NCBI RefSeq assembly: GCF_000807255.1
Contig: NZ_CP009268.1
Span: forward strand, 1,332,384 to 1,396,383
Length of the DNA: 64,000 nt
Direction of reading: 5' to 3'
Source of the DNA: Clostridium pasteurianum DSM 525 = ATCC 6013
Lineage (GTDB): Bacteria > Bacillota > Clostridia > Clostridiales > Clostridiaceae
Shown: positions 38,587-46,378 of the stretch, piece after piece
How the letters are laid out: every line of letters starts with the position of its first letter
Numbering within the stretch: the stretch's first letter is position 1
The notes under the pieces: generated by a model
Told to the model about the DNA's origin: nothing
The model's database searches: none
What the model saw: the letters and a program-made list of their open reading frames with translations, nothing else
Made by a program: the position numbers and the translations under genes

Positions 38587-39356
38587 TAGGACTCATACTT
38601 GGAACTGCAGAAGGGAAAAATATACTTTCACAACTCAATAAATATACAGATGATATTTTTGTAAGTACCGCTACGGATTATGGTGGTGAGTTATTAAAGA
38701 AATTTAAATTTAGGGCTATAAATACTAGACCTCTTGAACTTACGGAACTTATAGAAATTTTACAGAAAAATAGAGTAAAACTTTTGCTTGATGCATCTCA
38801 TCCCTATGCTGTAGTAATCACTGAAAATGCCATAAAAGCATGTAAAAAACTGGGCATAACTTATATGAGATATGAAAGAAAATCTGTTCTTGATAATTTT
38901 AAGGAAAATAATAATATAATTACACTTAGAAATTATAATGGACTTAAGAAAAAAATTTCACATATAAATGGAACTATTTTAAATACTACAGGCAGTAATA
39001 ACATTGAAAAATTTATAGACATGAAATTAGAAAATAGAATAATACATAGAGTTCTGCCTTCCACTAAAGTCATGGAAAAATGTTTTAAACTGGGAGTATC
39101 TACAGAAAATATAATAGCTATAAAGGGCCCTATAGGCTATGAACTTAACTGCGGTTTTATAAGAGAATATGATGTAAAAGCAATGATTCTCAAAGATAGC
39201 GGAGTTCAGGGGGGAACAGGAGAAAAGCTGAAAGCCGCTGTAGATATGGGAATAAAGGCTTTTGTAATTGAAAGGCATAATATAAAGGCACAGAACAGTT
39301 TTAGCAGTGAAAAAGAAGCGGTTGATTTTATAGTTGATAAATTATCATTAATATAA
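38583..39356 (+). CDS. cbiJ: cobalt-precorrin-6A reductase CbiJ (CobK)
   Basis: NADH-dependent reduction of the macrocycle before CbiT and CbiE act. 257 aa. N-terminal nucleotide fold [11 protein letters not shown], then [21 protein letters not shown] and [11 protein letters not shown], with [20 protein letters not shown] near the end. These are the CobK/CbiJ landmarks. Translation is probably coupled to cbiH through the ATGA overlap. Confidence 0.95.
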   Translation: MIGLILGTAEGKNILSQLNKYTDDIFVSTATDYGGELLKKFKFRAINTRPLELTELIEILQKNRVKLLLDASHPYAVVITENAIKACKKLGITYMRYERKSVLDNFKENNNIITLRNYNGLKKKISHINGTILNTTGSNNIEKFIDMKLENRIIHRVLPSTKVMEKCFKLGVSTENIIAIKGPIGYELNCGFIREYDVKAMILKDSGVQGGTGEKLKAAVDMGIKAFVIERHNIKAQNSFSSEKEAVDFIVDKLSLI

Positions 39357-39373
39357 GAAAGAAGGTGTTACTC

Positions 39374-39709
39374 ATGGGCATACTCAAATCAATATTTTAC
39401 TTTGTATTAGCTGGGATATTTGAAATAGGAGGAGGATATCTTGTATGGTTATGGCTTAGAGATGGTAAAAGCATATGGTATGGTTTAGCAGGAGCCTTGA
39501 GCTTGCTAATATATGGAGTAGTTCCTACTTTTCAGCCGCCAAACTCTAGTTTTGGACGAGTATATGCAGCCTATGGTGGAATATTTATAGTTCTTTCAAT
39601 TCTTTGGGGGTGGAAAATAGATAAAGTTGTCCCAGACAAATTCGATTTAATTGGAGGATTTATTGCACTTATTGGAGTACTTATAATTATGTATTATCCA
39701 CGAGGATAG
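39374..39709 (+). CDS. YnfA/UPF0060 family small membrane protein
   Basis: 111 aa with four membrane spans, the size of the family (~108-112). Characteristic blocks are [44 protein letters not shown] and [21 protein letters not shown]. The ATG at 39374 has GAAGG 8 bases upstream; a GTG 9 bases earlier is less likely because it overlaps this SD. The family resembles the DMT/SMR transporter fold and has no agreed function. Its place between cbiJ and the ECF protein, with short gaps, suggests co-transcription. Confidence 0.9.
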   Translation: MGILKSIFYFVLAGIFEIGGGYLVWLWLRDGKSIWYGLAGALSLLIYGVVPTFQPPNSSFGRVYAAYGGIFIVLSILWGWKIDKVVPDKFDLIGGFIALIGVLIIMYYPRG

Positions 39710-39730
39710 TTGTAGAAAGAAGGTAAATTT

Positions 39731-40216
39731 ATGAAGACAAAAAAATTAGTCATAATGGCACTTTTTATTGCCATAAGTTTTTTAGGTGCCAATATAAAGA
39801 TAATGGGTAGTATAGCTTTTGATTCCATGGCTGGATTTTTAGGGGCTTTAATTTTGGGACCGGTATATGGAGCTATCATAGGAGCTTTAGGCCATTTTTT
39901 AACAGCTGCTACCAGTGGCTTTCCTTACAGCCTTCCTGTGCATCTCATTGTTATGGCAGATATGGCAGTGACTATGTTTTTATTTGGAATAATATATAAT
40001 AATCTCTGTAAGATAAACAAATATTTAAGTATAGTTATAGCTTCAATTGTTGGAATATTGATAAATGGACCTATATCAATTCTAATACTTTTACCGATTA
40101 TGGGAAAAGCCATGGTTGCTATGATTCCTATATTATGTTTAGCTGCCTTTTTTAATATTTTAATAGCATACATATTATATAAATTTTTATCTAGGAATGA
40201 AAAGTCATGGAAATAA
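39731..40216 (+). CDS. ECF transporter S component, probable alpha-ribazole transporter (CblT-like)
   Basis: 161-aa membrane protein with five to six spans. The ECF S-component start is MKTKKLVIMALFIAISFLGA, followed by FDSMAGFLGALILGPVYGAIIGALGHFLTAATSGFPYSLPVH, a vitamin-type S-subunit pattern. No dedicated ATPase is adjacent, so it would use a shared ECF module. It overlaps by 10 bases a PurM-like gene inside a cobalamin cluster. In Listeria the S-type protein CblT and the kinase CblS salvage alpha-ribazole, and this pair has the same logic. The substrate is therefore inferred, not shown. Confidence 0.65.
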   Translation: MKTKKLVIMALFIAISFLGANIKIMGSIAFDSMAGFLGALILGPVYGAIIGALGHFLTAATSGFPYSLPVHLIVMADMAVTMFLFGIIYNNLCKINKYLSIVIASIVGILINGPISILILLPIMGKAMVAMIPILCLAAFFNILIAYILYKFLSRNEKSWK

Positions 40217-40947
40217 AAAAGATTAGAGATTTGACTTTGATTGATATAGATAAAGAGTATACTATGGTTGTAGCCTGTGATAGCTGTGGAGGTATAGGAA
40301 TGAAGGAAGGAGATACTTTTAAAGTTCCAACAGTTTATGTGGCTAGGTTTGCTGTCAGGGTTGCCATTATGGAAGTGATCTGTGCTGGAGCTGAAATTGT
40401 TACTATTACCAATGCAGTGTGTAATGAAATGAATAATACAGGTATAGAGGTAATCAAGGGAATAAAAGAAGAATTAAAAATGGCAGAAATAGATTCTGTA
40501 GTGCTTACGGGAAGTACTGAAGAAAATTTTAAGACTATTTCTACGGGTATTGGAATAACCGCTATAGGAATGGTTTCTAAAGATGAAGTGAAAGTGAATT
40601 CCGCTGCAGGTGAAGCGGCACTAATAAGTATTGGTATTCCAAAGGTTGGAGCTGAAATAGATTTTGTTAAAGATAATAGTATTGTAGATTATAGTACTAT
40701 ATATAGACTTTTAAAGCACAAAGATGTCTATGAAATAGTACCTGTAGGTTCCAAGGGAATCGCCTATGAGGCAAAAGAACTTGCAAAAAATAATGGACAT
40801 AAATTGAATTTTAAAGATAATATTTTAGTAGACGTAAATAAATCTGCAGGACCTTCTACCTGTATTATCGCAGCTGTAAATCAAGAAAAAATTAATGATT
40901 TAAAAAAAGATTTTAAAAAGGTAAATGTAATAGGATTAATGGTATAA
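40207..40947 (+). CDS. PurM/AIR-synthase-like ATP-binding protein, probable alpha-ribazole kinase (CblS-like)
   Basis: 246 aa. The N-terminal half has MVVACDSCGGIG followed by a conserved R and E helix (VARFAVRVAIMEVICAGAEIV), which fits the PurM/ThiL superfamily fold. The second half has GEAALISIGIPKVGAE and ends with a GPSTCIIAAVN strand. ThiL shows that this fold can act as a kinase. Coupling to the preceding S component and the cobalamin context point to alpha-ribazole phosphorylation (CblS role). The family fit is fairly clear; the substrate is inferred. A strong terminator follows. Confidence 0.6.
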   Translation: MEIKKIRDLTLIDIDKEYTMVVACDSCGGIGMKEGDTFKVPTVYVARFAVRVAIMEVICAGAEIVTITNAVCNEMNNTGIEVIKGIKEELKMAEIDSVVLTGSTEENFKTISTGIGITAIGMVSKDEVKVNSAAGEAALISIGIPKVGAEIDFVKDNSIVDYSTIYRLLKHKDVYEIVPVGSKGIAYEAKELAKNNGHKLNFKDNILVDVNKSAGPSTCIIAAVNQEKINDLKKDFKKVNVIGLMV

Positions 40948-40956
40948 GATTAAGAG

Positions 40957-41012
40957 TGGCTGTGTCACAATGAATGTATATGTATGCTTTCATTGTGATA
41001 CAGCTTTTTAGC
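40957..41012 (+). terminator. intrinsic terminator closing the cobalamin block before pduX
   Basis: A 16-bp stem GCTGTGTCACAATGAA / TTCATTGTGATACAGC (one wobble) is followed by TTTTT. Confidence 0.9.
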
Positions 41013-41137
41013 TATATATTGCAATGAATTTTTTACCATAATTTATCATACTGTAGATTTAAGTAAAAGTTATTTTGTCGCTTTTTTATAATTATGATAG
41101 TATAATTAATTTAGAACAATTATAGAGGAGAGGACAA

Positions 41138-41998
41138 ATGGAAGCTTCAGCTTGTTATCCAGGAAGTGCAGGGGAAATAGTACAAGGCAATGTCCAAGGT
41201 ATAGATGTATTAACATCCTGTCCTATTAATTTATATACTAAAGTTAAAGTATTTGAAAACAGCAATATAAATAATTATTACAGAAATTCTAAGACTTATA
41301 AATTTATGTTTAATATATTAAAAAGATGGGGTTATGAATCCTTTGGAAGTACCCTTAAGATATATATAAATTCCTATATTCCCATAGGGAAAGGATTTGC
41401 CAGCAGTACTGCAGATTTATGCGCACTTTACAATGCATTAACTAAACTTTTCAGGAGAAATTTCGATGAAAAAGAGCTTATGGATGAATGTTTAAAAATA
41501 GAACCTACAGATAGTATAATATTTGATAAGATGACCTTATTTGACTATAAAAATGGGGCGTTTAATAAAACTATAGGTGAGTATCTTGAATTTCATCTAT
41601 TGATATTTGAAGGTAAAACCAGAATTAATACCGTAGAATTTAATAGAAGAAAACTTCCTGAACACAAAGATATATCAGATCTTATTCCACATTTAATTGA
41701 TGGAGTAAGAAGTAAAAATTTAAGAAAATTAGCCTGGTGTGCTACGGAAAGTATAATCAGAAATCAGCATAGGCTCAAATACGATTTTTTAGAAGACATT
41801 CTCAGTATAATGGATAAAGTTGAGGGAATTGGCATATTAGGTGCTCATAGTGGAAACTTTTTGGGGATAATATTAGAGGATGTAGAAAAGTTTAATTATT
41901 ACAAATATAAAAATTATAGTTGCTTAAAAAATTACAGTACATATTTGCTTAGGACTATAAAAGGTATTGATGATTTTAGATATAGAACTCTATTCTAA
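41138..41998 (+). CDS. pduX: L-threonine kinase PduX
   Basis: GHMP-superfamily kinase that makes L-threonine-O-3-phosphate, the substrate of CobD. 286 aa. The N-terminal CYPGSAGEIVQG and TSCPINLYTKV are typical of PduX. The GHMP ATP-binding motif is PIGKGFASSTADLC (near residue 85). The C-terminal GILGAHSGNFLGII closes the fold. It has its own leader after a terminator, with SD GAGGAGAGG 6 bases before the ATG. It completes the aminopropanol branch. Confidence 0.93.
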   Translation: MEASACYPGSAGEIVQGNVQGIDVLTSCPINLYTKVKVFENSNINNYYRNSKTYKFMFNILKRWGYESFGSTLKIYINSYIPIGKGFASSTADLCALYNALTKLFRRNFDEKELMDECLKIEPTDSIIFDKMTLFDYKNGAFNKTIGEYLEFHLLIFEGKTRINTVEFNRRKLPEHKDISDLIPHLIDGVRSKNLRKLAWCATESIIRNQHRLKYDFLEDILSIMDKVEGIGILGAHSGNFLGIILEDVEKFNYYKYKNYSCLKNYSTYLLRTIKGIDDFRYRTLF

Positions 41999-42037
41999 AA
42001 AGTGTGGGATAGAGTTCTTTTATAATTTTAAAATGTT

Positions 42038-42193
42038 TTACATAGATCTTCTCCTTTGAAGAAATAGATCTAACGCCAATAAAAGGCCAGAAAGAATTAA
42101 AACTAAATTTATAAAATTACTTCCAGCTTTAAATATTATACTTGTCATGAATAATAATAAAAAAAGACTTACTATCCAACGTAGAAATTTCAT
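42038..42193 (-). CDS. small membrane protein, 51 aa (lmo0937-like)
   Basis: On the minus strand ATG at 42193 has GGAGG 6 bases upstream. The ORF encodes one or two hydrophobic helices (WIVSLFLLLFMTSIIF and FINLVLILSGLLLALDLF) and a basic end QRRRSM. This is the layout of the widespread lmo0937-type Gram-positive membrane peptides. The function of that group is unknown. The gene stands alone, convergent with pduX. Confidence 0.7.
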   Translation of the reverse strand: MKFLRWIVSLFLLLFMTSIIFKAGSNFINLVLILSGLLLALDLFLQRRRSM

Positions 42194-42220
42194 ATATTTC
42201 CTCCAAATTAATCTAACTTA

Positions 42221-42376
42221 GGCATATGAAAATAAATAGAAAGTCAAAGATGCGAGGGATATTTTGAATCGTACAAGGAAACAGGTGACCAGGATAGTGA
42301 GCTATCTGAGGATTCTGTTGACGTAGTAGGATTCAAAATAGGCTAGCTACTGACTAGTTATTTATTTGAATGTGCC
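42221..42376. repeat. 155-nt imperfect palindrome R3 (structured intergenic element)
   Basis: The outer arms GGCATATGAAAATAAATA and TTATTTATTTGAATGTGCC pair. Inside them AGTCA...TGACT and ATTTTGAATC (42261-42270) / GATTCAAAAT (42330-42339) continue the stem. The apex carries AACAG/CTGTT and GATAGTGAGCTATC hairpins. A fragment of the right arm recurs at 50874. No ORF is present. It could be a MITE-like repeat or a structured RNA. Confidence 0.65.
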
Positions 42377-42670
42377 TTAATTATATTTTAATTAATAAAA
42401 CTCACAAATAATCAGCGTAGTAGTGAAATTCCTATTATATTATGTCCAAAATAACAGTTAATATTCATTTTAATATATTACTAAACTAAATATTGATCTC
42501 TAATTTTTTCCTTATTGATACTTATTTTTGCTTATAGGAGAAAAGATAATCATAAAATACACAACATGATTGTATGGGTACATTTGCATTAATATATATT
42601 TTATTTATAATTGATATTAATATAAAAGCAAGTCTTGAAATTATAATTATTAATATTTGGAGGAATTGAA
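42377..42670 (+). other. AT-rich leader of the ECF S-component gene, nothing clear
   Basis: About 290 bases of very AT-rich sequence before the gene at 42671. It has an SD-like TAGGAG at 42536 with no ORF of note after it. I see no recognised riboswitch or strong terminator. Confidence 0.4.
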
Positions 42671-43240
42671 ATGGAACTTAAGCAAACAAAACACAAGGTT
42701 CGTACTATCGATATGGTGCAGGTAGCTTTTATGGCAGCAATAGTATATGTAGCCACAGCTATGATTAATGTACCTGTTGGAATTGGTTATAAAGGTGTTG
42801 TTCATTTAGGAGATAGTATGGTATTTCTTGCAGCAGTACTCCTTGGAAAAAAGAAAGCTGCTTTAGCAGCTGCTATAGGAATGAGTTTATTTGATTTACT
42901 ATCTCCATATTCAATATGGGCACCCTATACTTTTTTTATAAAAGGCATTATGGCATATATCGCAGCAGTGATTGCCTACAGAGGAAATTACAAGGGTGAA
43001 AATATAGTAAACAATATTTTTGCATTTATAGTTGCTGGAATATGGATGAATATAGGCTATTTTATTGCTGGGATATTTGTACAGCATTTTTATACTAATG
43101 TTCCCTTAAATCAGGCAATAATTATACAATCTACTCATATGCCAGGGGATATTGCACAGGTTATAGTTGGAATACTTATAGCGGTACCAATAAGTGAAAT
43201 GCTTAGAAGAAGTAATATTAAAAAGATTATAAATAAATAG
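42671..43240 (+). CDS. ECF transporter S component (vitamin-type, substrate unknown)
   Basis: 189-aa membrane protein with about six spans. It has the S-component N-terminal pattern TIDMVQVAFMAAIVYVATAMINVPVG, then GVVHLGDSMVFLAAVLLGKKKAALAAAIGMSLFDL, typical of the HmpT/ECF-RFC-like group (PF07155 or PF12822 type). These capture vitamins or precursors and need a shared EcfAAT module not present here. SD TGGAGG precedes the ATG. It is followed immediately by a bidirectional terminator. Confidence 0.85.
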   Translation: MELKQTKHKVRTIDMVQVAFMAAIVYVATAMINVPVGIGYKGVVHLGDSMVFLAAVLLGKKKAALAAAIGMSLFDLLSPYSIWAPYTFFIKGIMAYIAAVIAYRGNYKGENIVNNIFAFIVAGIWMNIGYFIAGIFVQHFYTNVPLNQAIIIQSTHMPGDIAQVIVGILIAVPISEMLRRSNIKKIINK

Positions 43241-43280
43241 AATAATAAAAGAGAGGTTAAACACCTCTCTTTTATTATTA
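43241..43280. terminator. bidirectional terminator (17-bp stem)
   Basis: AATAATAAAAGAGAGGT pairs with ACCTCTCTTTTATTATT. It serves both the ECF gene and the convergent zinc-ribbon gene, whose stop codon overlaps its edge. Confidence 0.9.
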
Positions 43281-43442
43281 ATCTCTATGGAAATTATTTC
43301 TGTTAGCTTTTCTAGCTTTTCTGCATTCAGGACATCTAACTGGATCATTTTCAAATCCTTTTTCTTTGTAGAATGCTTGTTCACCTTCACTAAAGATGAA
43401 TTCCTTTCCACAGTCTTTGCATACGATTGTCTTATCGGCCAT
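43278..43442 (-). CDS. small zinc-ribbon domain protein, 54 aa
   Basis: Starts at ATG 43442 on the minus strand with GGAGGG 8 bases upstream. Four cysteines form a zinc ribbon: VCKDCGKEF (C8, C11) and RCPECRKARKANR (C37, C40). The middle EGEQAFYKEKGFENDPV is the hallmark of the short zf-trcl-type proteins common in clostridia. Nucleic-acid or ribosome contact is plausible given the basic C-terminus, but no function is established. Confidence 0.88.
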   Translation of the reverse strand: MADKTIVCKDCGKEFIFSEGEQAFYKEKGFENDPVRCPECRKARKANRNNFHRD

Positions 43443-43465
43443 TATAAAAAACCCTCCTTGAAAAT

Positions 43466-43544
43466 ATCATAGGAATAATGTATCTTGATAATTAACTTTC
43501 TCCTATGATAAAAAAGAGGAGTTGAAATCACCTTGATAATTAAC
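43466..43544. promoter_or_regulatory. repeat-rich leader of the zinc-ribbon gene
   Basis: ATCATAGGA (43466-43474) and TCCTATGAT (43501-43509) are perfect inverted repeats. CTTGATAATTAAC occurs twice (43484-43496 and 43532-43544). It lies in the 275-bp divergent region and may be a regulatory site. Confidence 0.35.
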
Positions 43545-43718
43545 CTACTTGATTATGAGTAAGTATACTCTAAGGATTATTATATCATATGAAGTGTAAA
43601 ATTCAATATTATTGGCTTATTTATTTTAACAATCAATATTAGCATTTATTTTTTTCATATTTTGAAATATAATTAGTATGGTTAAATATATATCATATAA
43701 AAGGGAAAGTGTAGATTT

Positions 43719-44804
43719 ATGGATAGAAAAGATGATATTCAATCAGAATTTTTAAAGCTTAAAGAGGAGTTTGAAACTTATCAAAATTTTGCTGAAAGCA
43801 CTATTCAAATGATGAATGAGAAAAATACTCAACTGGAGAAAAAGTTAGACTCATTGACAAATATCATAGAGATAAGTAAGTATATTAATTCTAACATAAG
43901 TGCTGACAATCTTATAACTATGATTAATGATATGATTATTGGAATATTAGGAGTTACATATTCTTCTATCTGTCTTATAGATAAAAACACAAATCATTTA
44001 ATAGTAAAGGCTACAAATATTAAAAGTAATAAATTAAATTTTGAGGAAGATGAATTTTTCAAGAACCTCAATAATGAGCAGCCTTTTGTATTGAACTGTA
44101 AAGATCCAATGCTACTTGGATGTGATACAAAGGTAAATATACATTCTATAATAGGTGTACCTATATATCTTAGAAATGAGTTTAGAGGATATATAATAGT
44201 AGAACATACGCTCTTGAATTTTTTTAGTCACGATCATATAACATTTATATCATCTATTGCAAATCAAATAGCCATAGCTCTCGAAAATAACTTTTTATAT
44301 AATCAGATTAAGGAGGCTTCTATTAAAGATCCACTTATGGGTATATATAATAGAAGATACTTTTTCGAATTTTTAGAGAAGAAGGTTTTAGAAAATTCAA
44401 GAGAAGAATTTGCAATTGTCATGATGGATATAGACAATTTTAAAAAATTTAATGACACTTATGGACATCAATTTGGGGATAAGGCACTTATTTCTATAGG
44501 TGAAATATTAAAAGACGGCTTGGAAGAAAATGATTGTGTTGCAAGATATGGTGGAGAAGAAATAGTAATTTATATAAATAAAGCCTATAATCATCAGCTT
44601 GTTTTTAACAGAATAGAAGAAATAAGAAAGAAAATTTGTGGAAATGTTGTTGAATATGATGGTAATAGAAAATCCATATCTGCCAGTTTTGGAATAAGTT
44701 ATTATCCTCAAAATGGAGATACAGTGCAAAAAGTATTAAGTGTAGCAGATGCCATGCTTTATGAAGCCAAAAATTTAGGCAGAAATAGGGTTATCACTGT
44801 CTAA
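43719..44804 (+). CDS. GAF-GGDEF diguanylate cyclase
   Basis: 361-aa cytoplasmic protein. An N-terminal coiled coil (about 1-55) leads to a GAF sensor domain (about 60-190) and a GGDEF domain whose active site is ARYGGEEIVIY, the functional GGEE(F/I) form. It also has DIDNFKKFNDTYGHQFGD, the GTP/Mg site. The RxxD inhibitory site expected five residues before GGEE is absent (LEEND), so product inhibition by c-di-GMP may be lost. It makes c-di-GMP in response to an unknown GAF ligand. It is monocistronic. Confidence 0.93.
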   Translation: MDRKDDIQSEFLKLKEEFETYQNFAESTIQMMNEKNTQLEKKLDSLTNIIEISKYINSNISADNLITMINDMIIGILGVTYSSICLIDKNTNHLIVKATNIKSNKLNFEEDEFFKNLNNEQPFVLNCKDPMLLGCDTKVNIHSIIGVPIYLRNEFRGYIIVEHTLLNFFSHDHITFISSIANQIAIALENNFLYNQIKEASIKDPLMGIYNRRYFFEFLEKKVLENSREEFAIVMMDIDNFKKFNDTYGHQFGDKALISIGEILKDGLEENDCVARYGGEEIVIYINKAYNHQLVFNRIEEIRKKICGNVVEYDGNRKSISASFGISYYPQNGDTVQKVLSVADAMLYEAKNLGRNRVITV

Positions 44805-44919
44805 ATTCAATAAAATTTTATTTTAAAAATAAGTTTATATGAGGTTATTATTGATAATTGTTAAATTTACATATATACTAATAAAATAGGTAAAAATTTA
44901 GCTTTATGGAGTGATTTAA

Positions 44920-46140
44920 TTGTCAAGTGTAGTAGATACTTTAATAGAACGTGGATTTATAAAACAGTTTACACATGAAGAGGAAATAAAAGAACTTCTT
45001 GAAAAGGAAAAAATAACTTTTTACATAGGTATTGATCCAACAGCAGATAGTTTACATATAGGTCATTTTCTTGCACTTATGCTTATGTCGCATATGCAAA
45101 GGGCAGGACACAGACCTATAGTACTTATGGGTGGGGGAACTGCCATGATTGGTGATCCTTCAGGAAAAACAGATATGAGAAAGATGCTTACAAAAGAGGA
45201 TATAGACCACAATGTAGAATGTATAAAGGCACAGGTTAGCAGATTTATAGATTTTACTGATAATAAGGCTATCTTAGCAAATAATGCTGATTGGTTAATG
45301 GATCTAAATTATATAAACTTTTTAAGAGAAGTAGGAGTGCATTTTTCTGTAAATAGGATGCTTACAGCGGAATGTTATAAGCAAAGACTGGAAAAAGGAC
45401 TTACTTTTTTGGAGTTTAACTATATGCTTATGCAGGGATATGACTTCCTGCAGCTTAATAAAAAATACAACTGCGTTATGGAACTTGGCGGTGATGACCA
45501 ATGGTCCAACATGATTTCTGGTGTAGAACTCATAAGGAGAAAGGAAGGGAAACCTGCCTACGCTATGACAGCTACTCTTCTTACAAATAGTGAAGGTAAG
45601 AAAATGGGTAAGACTGAAAGTGGAGCTATATGGCTGGACCCCGAAAAGACTACTCCTTATGATTTCTATCAATATTGGAGAAATGTAGCTGATTCAGATG
45701 TAGAAAAATGTCTTTCACTTTTAACCTTCCTTCCAATTGATGAAGTTAAAAGGCTTGCAAGTTTAAAAGATGCTGCCATAAATGAAGCAAAAAAAATATT
45801 GGCTTTTGAGGTTACAAAGCTTGTACATGGAGAAGAAGAAGCTAAAAAGGCAGAAAAAGCAGCTGAAGCTCTTTTCTCTGGCGGTAAGGATATGAGCAAT
45901 GTACCAACAGTAGCTATGACTAGAGAAATGCTTGAAGGATCACTTTTAGATGCACTAGCTTATACAAAGATAATACCTTCAAAGTCAGAGGGCAGAAGAC
46001 TTATACAACAGGGTGGAATTGTATTGAATGATGAGAAGGTAACGGATGTAAATGTGATTATCAGTGAAAGTGATTTTAAGGATGGAAGTATACTTTTAAA
46101 GAGGGGAAAGAAAAAATTCTATAAAATAGTTATTGAATAA
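44920..46140 (+). CDS. tyrS: tyrosyl-tRNA synthetase
   Basis: Charges tRNA-Tyr. 406 aa, with class I HIGH motif in [13 protein letters not shown] (residues ~45-57), the tyrosine site [25 protein letters not shown], and KMGKT in place of KMSKS. The C-terminal S4 RNA-binding domain is [21 protein letters not shown]. The KFGKS/KMGKT form and 400-aa length are normal for this TyrRS group. The start is TTG at 44920 with GGAGTG upstream. No T-box is seen in the 115-bp leader. Confidence 0.96.
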   Translation: MSSVVDTLIERGFIKQFTHEEEIKELLEKEKITFYIGIDPTADSLHIGHFLALMLMSHMQRAGHRPIVLMGGGTAMIGDPSGKTDMRKMLTKEDIDHNVECIKAQVSRFIDFTDNKAILANNADWLMDLNYINFLREVGVHFSVNRMLTAECYKQRLEKGLTFLEFNYMLMQGYDFLQLNKKYNCVMELGGDDQWSNMISGVELIRRKEGKPAYAMTATLLTNSEGKKMGKTESGAIWLDPEKTTPYDFYQYWRNVADSDVEKCLSLLTFLPIDEVKRLASLKDAAINEAKKILAFEVTKLVHGEEEAKKAEKAAEALFSGGKDMSNVPTVAMTREMLEGSLLDALAYTKIIPSKSEGRRLIQQGGIVLNDEKVTDVNVIISESDFKDGSILLKRGKKKFYKIVIE

Positions 46141-46144
46141 GTAG

Positions 46145-46181
46145 AAATACTGTACCAGCTGAATTTGGTACAGTATTTTTT
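46145..46181 (+). terminator. intrinsic terminator after tyrS
   Basis: AAATACTGTACCA pairs with TGGTACAGTATTT, followed by TTT. Confidence 0.85.
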
Positions 46182-46378
46182 AGCTAAGTATTAGTTTAAA
46201 GAAAATTTATTATTTTTATGTAATGAACTTTAAAATAAATAATAAATTTATATTAAAAAATTGAATTTACATGACTTTACTGAAAAAATATAGTAAATTA
46301 ACGATAATATATATAGTATAAGATTTAATAAAAACCTTGTCTAACTATAAGAATTACTCTTATAAAAGGGGGGATTAT

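Noticed and set aside
42221-42376. CRISPR array near 42.3 kb
   Set aside because: It is one long inverted repeat, with no repeated spacer-repeat units; no cas-like gene is present in the window.
43466-43544. Direct repeats CTTGATAATTAAC as a CRISPR or phage attachment site
   Set aside because: Only two copies, 48 bp apart, with no integrase or tRNA next to them.
44805-44919. T-box leader for tyrS
   Set aside because: I searched for GGTACC-type antiterminator and stem I motifs and found none in the 115-bp leader. The same holds for trpS.
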